Positions 39,739-43,943 of a DNA stretch of 43,943 bases are shown here, piece after piece (the first letter of the stretch is position 1; each line of letters begins with the position of its first letter). This DNA is from Apostichopus parvimensis (Eukaryota > Echinodermata > Holothuroidea > Aspidochirotida > Stichopodidae). The DNA is taken from the NCBI GenBank assembly GCA_000934455.1, contig KN883429.1, forward strand, positions 9,099 through 53,041. The letters run 5' to 3'. The position numbers were made by a program, and so were the translations under genes. The notes under the pieces were generated by a model. The model saw only the letters and a list, made by a program, of their open reading frames with translations. It ran no database searches and was not told where the DNA came from.

Positions 39739-42402
39739 CTGTGCAACAAAAGATTTTTGATAATAACATTCTGCTTGGTGGGTCACTAAAGAATTTAGGC
39801 TTGCCTGGTATTAATGTAATGGTTACATGCAATTTGACGATCTACAAATATGCTTAAGGGTATGCGATTGCTTCTTTCGGTCAGTCCCCCCCCCTCCCAC
39901 CCCAGGAATGAGTGTGAATATTAAGTGGCAAAATGATTGCCTCGATTAGCCGATATTTAACATGTTTTACATTCCTGTTATAACAGATTATATATTTTTT
40001 ACCAAATAGCTTAAACTGGGAGTGTTATTCATCTTTAATTTATAGAAAAGGGATCAAGAATGCACTTAAGGCTTAAGTGTCATTTCTTTCTGGAAAAAAT
40101 TCTAGTAGACATAGGCTATTCTTTATATAGGCAGAACGGTAGGTCCCATAGTCTTCAGCTCATTATGGCATTTGGGACTACAAACGATAGCACCAGTGTA
40201 ACTTAGGCCTAGCGGTTGGTTTTAACACAGGCTATGAAGACAACTTTTTCCATTCCATTCATTAACCATTTCCTTTCATCTTTGGGAGAATAAGTTACTC
40301 AAAGATTGGATTTGATGGGTCATAGGCACAGGTTAGGCCTAGCCTACATAATTTCATTGGCAAGTTAAGAGTTGAACAGTGTCTTGGCTTAAACTTGACA
40401 TTGAAATTTTGTGCGGACTGATTTAAAGAGTTTGACCACCAGTCAGCTGCTTTTGAAATCTGTATCCCGAAAAATCTTAATCTAGCCTAGGCCTAGGCTA
40501 ATCAAACTTTGTTTGTTTACCTTTCACCAGAATTTGTTGAAATGTCAGGTAATGTTATTACCACTACTAGGCCTAAGCCAGGTATCATTTACTACTTTGT
40601 TGATAGTTATACATAGGCTACATAAAAGTCAATTTACGGTTTGTATAATTAGGGTCTTGCCTTAGGCCTAAACCTAACATCGATAATAACAGTTACTGAG
40701 TTAGGCCTAGCCTACTAATAAAATCATGAGCTCATAATTGACGCACTTAATTGACATAATTGAAGCACATAATTGACACACATCAACAATGTCTATCAAG
40801 GAAAAAATACAAATCACTCAAATGTATTCATTTTTCATATGTATAGCTCCTCAGAAATGTAATGATCATTAAGTATTTACTGTTCTGTGCCTACTCAACG
40901 TACAATTGAGCAGAATTTGACCAAAAAATGTCTGCCATGTCTAGTTTTTTCATACCCCAAAATTTACACATTCGTCGATAAGCTAACTGTTAGTTTTGTG
41001 TAAGTATACATCAATCGATTCAAGACAGTTTCAGTTATTCACCACACACAGTACTTTCGGCCGATTATTTTGCACTGAAAAATTTCTTGTGCGAAAAAAC
41101 AACTTCTTTTTCACTTACATGTACACTGCAAGTTTAGGATACCAAATCCAGGATAATGAAAATAACATGGGAAAGTATTCAACGAAAGTCGAGAAGGATG
41201 GTAAGACTGAGTGAATGTCAGGGAATTTAAGCTGCTTATAATTTACTGGAGGCATGGGTGTGTGTAATTAGGGATTACGTTGTGGTCTGCGTAACAGGCA
41301 AAAGGCTGCCCACGTAATCATGGATTAAGTGAAGTAGCATGGGCACTTTGTATTCCGGACACCTAAGCCTTAAAACACCCCAAAACTATATCTATTTGGT
41401 ATAAATCACCTGAAAATATACTTGATATGGTGGGAGAAGTATGTTATAGTACGATACACGGCCAAACTTTCTTTCCTGCAAACTGTTTTCACGTTGTATT
41501 CCATGAAGATTCTTGTGATTGTGGAACTGGTATTTCTTTGCTCGAGTATTGCGAATATTCGGACACCCGGCCTACAGTGTGGCGCTGGTGATAAAATTGG
41601 TGGCGCAGTTGCTCTTTCAGTAATTATAACAGACTTCATAGATCTCCGTCATTTTATTGACAAATATGTAAGTATTTACTTGCACACGGGTCATTTTGGA
41701 GAGAAAATAACTGTAGCTTCGTACTTGTTGGTGAAATTTGGCTCTTCCTGTAGGGTGTCATGCATTTCTTAGGGGTGTCCGAAATTCGCAGTGTTCCGAA
41801 ATTAGCAATACTGACTATATTAAAATGCAGTCCCCGTTTTATAAGAATGAAACTTTGCAAGACCAAATTATTCCAAACGGCAGCTGGATTTCACTTTTCT
41901 CACGCCATATTGATAACTACAGCCAAATAAGGTGATGCTGTTTAACTTTTAAGTTATCACCCCCAGTTGTACTAAATCATCATTCCTCTTCCGCACCTAA
42001 TCTATCCTGAGAATCTAGTCTCTATCCTGCTCCAGCCAAAGTTATCATTCTCCATCCTCCTCGATCAGTTTGGTAAGCCATTCTGCTCTTCACAAAAACC
42101 CGGTATTTTCTGTTGACAAAAACGTTGTTTTCCGCTGACAAATTTGGTGTGTGGAAATCGCCATCTTTTGTCAGCAGAAATTATCGTGTGCATGAATAAC
42201 CGTACCAATCCTGGATGCTGTTTGCTATGCTCTGAGCTTCTAAGCTCAGATCCTAGAGAGAAGTGGTACCATATTGAGATATAATTTGGGTTATTTTTAG
42301 GGGATGAGACTTCCAAATGCCAAAATACGTGCAAAACTGGAGGATGTTAAATGCTAACAACAACTCACAATTTGATCAGCACTTACATGAAATGGATTCG
42401 GA
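39739..42402. other. Upstream of the CLK coding start: 5' UTR exon(s) and promoter not located
   Basis: TAGGCCTA-type words cluster at 40205-40710. On the minus strand a perfect gtaagt donor lies at 41118-41113, a possible end of a 5' UTR exon. Open frames of 65-116 codons at 40996-41935 have no recognisable similarity. Confidence 0.4.
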
Positions 42403-42995
42403 GTAATTATAGAATACAGGGCCACTCGATGATTCTATCTGAGCATCCGGATGCGCGGATGCTCAGTCTCACCCCAGTACGTATGTGAGTAAAAAATGTC
42501 AAAGTCCAAGTTCTTTCTTTTTGAGTGGATGCGCGGATGCGCGGATGCGGAGTCAAAAATTTCCTAAGTCCTTTCCTAGTACTTCTGTGGTGGAATTTTA
42601 GAGGGCGTCGCACATGTACGGATGCCTTTTAAGAACGACATACTATTGATGTGGAATATCTTCGTACATGCGGGACTTTCAGTATTTGAAATACGTGATG
42701 GTATATGGGGAGACTTTTCGGAAATTTTCTTAAGTCCTTTCCTAGTACTTCCGTGGTGGATGCGTGGATGCGGAGTCTTAATGAAAAATGAAATACATGA
42801 TGGTATATGGGGAAAATTTCGAAAATTATCTAAGTCCATTCCTAGTACTCCCGGGGTGGATGCGCGGATGCGGAGTCAAAATGAAATATGTGATGGAATT
42901 TTAGAGGGCGTCATACGTGTACGGACATGTACAGACACACCGCGCATCCGGATGCTGGGAAGAGTTAATGAATGGCCCTGTATTCTATAATTGTA
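42403..42995. mobile_element. Foldback-type non-autonomous element with internal tandem repeats
   Basis: The left end AATTATAGAATACAGGGCCA (about 42405) is the exact reverse complement of the right end TGGCCCTGTATTCTATAATT (about 42973). Just inside, both sides carry GCATCCGGATGCGCGG in inverted orientation. The interior repeats AAGTCCTTTCCTAGTACTTC (42566, 42732, 42832) and GGATGCGCGGATGC-type words. GTGGAATTTTAGAGGGCGTC occurs at both ends of the interior. No transposase is seen, and the exact target duplication cannot be separated from the palindrome. Confidence 0.75.
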
Positions 42996-43943
42996 CCATG
43001 GATTCAAACTCATGAAACATGTAACTCTGCTTCGATGCAAAAAGTTTAGGTTGACTTCTGTATCATTGTAGGCACTTGTAATATTTGAAGGTGCGTCAAT
43101 TGAAGCCTTTACTACTACTGGGCCTATTATAACCATTATAAGCTCAGTCTGGCGTTTCATAGGTCTACTCTATCCTTTTCGATTGCACAACTTTTTTAGC
43201 CTGCCCTGACTTCTTATCGCAAACTGTTAGTGTACTGTTACTGTAAGTGTAACGCTAGGCTAGCCTATAGCCTAACCTAATAAGATTAATTGCCAAAAAA
43301 TACTCAAGACAAATGTTCGGCTTCATGTTTTCCTTACTGTCATTGAGAAAATGTCGTGCAACCTCTTGTAGAAATATTCAGATCGAACACGCTCGAACCA
43401 CTCAATTTTGCTTTCGTTGGCTTGTTCCAATGTCCTGTAGGCTAATTTATGGTGTTTTGTTAGCTAACGTAGCTTTCTCTAATACGTACCATCCCAACAC
43501 ATACCTTTGCGATGATGAACTAACTGACCGATTTCATATTGTGGACATTAAATTCATATAACCCACTTCTGGATTGGCTTAAATTTAGAATAAATTCTGT
43601 CGATGCGAATATCAACCAATCAAAGTAGAGGATATATTCCTTGAGACCACTTTAGCTGTTCATTGTAGAGGACATACTGATTTGTGTATTAGAAATTTAA
43701 CCATAGATTTAACTTTCAGGTGATAATCAAAGACTACATTGTCCCTTACTTGATCATTGATGATTCAATGTATGGACAGTTGGCTTCTGAAATAGAATAA
43801 GGAAAGAAAATTCTCAAAAGAATATTATATCTGCACCTCATTAGAGGGTGGGCAATGCAAGTGATCGGCGAACATCGATGGACTTTTCCTGTAACGTTGT
43901 GCACGTTGTAAACACAGATTGTAACACACAAATTACACAAAAT
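42996..43943. other. Unannotated right edge
   Basis: AT-rich, with CTAGGCTAGCCTATAGCCTA near 43255. No exon or repeat recognised. Confidence 0.5.

Noticed and set aside
40996-41214. Possible first exon of a plus-strand gene (MGKYSTKVEKDG followed by gtaaga)
   Set aside because: Only a start and a donor-like site are seen; no later exon in phase was found before the window ends.
41422-41772. 116-codon plus-strand ORF whose internal MKILVIVELVFLCSS looks like a signal peptide
   Set aside because: No downstream exon or family similarity, and an equally open frame on the other strand. Hydrophobic starts arise easily in AT-rich DNA.

Overview
The window looks like part of a marine invertebrate deuterostome nuclear genome, most likely an echinoderm. 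Genes have many short exons in AT-rich introns, the proteins match vertebrate orthologues closely, and TAGGCCTA-type words and TGACCT-rich dispersed repeats are common. I built the gene models by hand from splice signals, reading phase and remembered human proteins; no alignment was run.

Three conserved genes are present. (1) 786-10909, minus strand: the N-terminal ankyrin-repeat half of an oxysterol-binding-protein-related protein 1 orthologue (OSBPL1A/ORP1L), five coding exons and 231 codons, with the PH and sterol-binding parts beyond the left edge. (2) 17828-25861, plus strand: a complete archease gene (ZBTB8OS; cofactor of the RTCB tRNA ligase), nine coding exons and 197 aa, including an 11-nt microexon followed by what looks like a U12-type intron. 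(3) 30132-39738, minus strand: a complete CLK/LAMMER dual-specificity kinase gene, twelve coding exons and 473 aa, with an RS-rich N-terminus and all core catalytic motifs. Every exon junction in the three models is phase-consistent. OSBPL1A and archease point away from each other; archease and CLK converge.

The rest is intron and intergenic DNA rich in repeats. Minisatellites have periods of 55, 113-118, 23, about 30 and 67 bp. There are two LINE 3' ends, a tRNA-derived SINE with a second truncated copy, another tRNA-like fragment, a hAT-like MITE with a near-perfect 8-bp target duplication, and a foldback element with internal repeats near the right end. From 39739 to 43943 I recognise no protein-coding gene.

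The most unusual signal is tandem repeats that grow out of 5' splice sites. The 23-bp array in OSBPL1A starts inside the last coding bases of exon 2, and many units carry a copy of the donor. A smaller array in archease begins exactly at the donor of exon 4. Also notable are the archease U12-like intron and microexon, a CLK whose LAMMER signature reads LAMMDT, a possible 10-nt poison microexon in CLK, and a natural FLAG-like sequence in archease.
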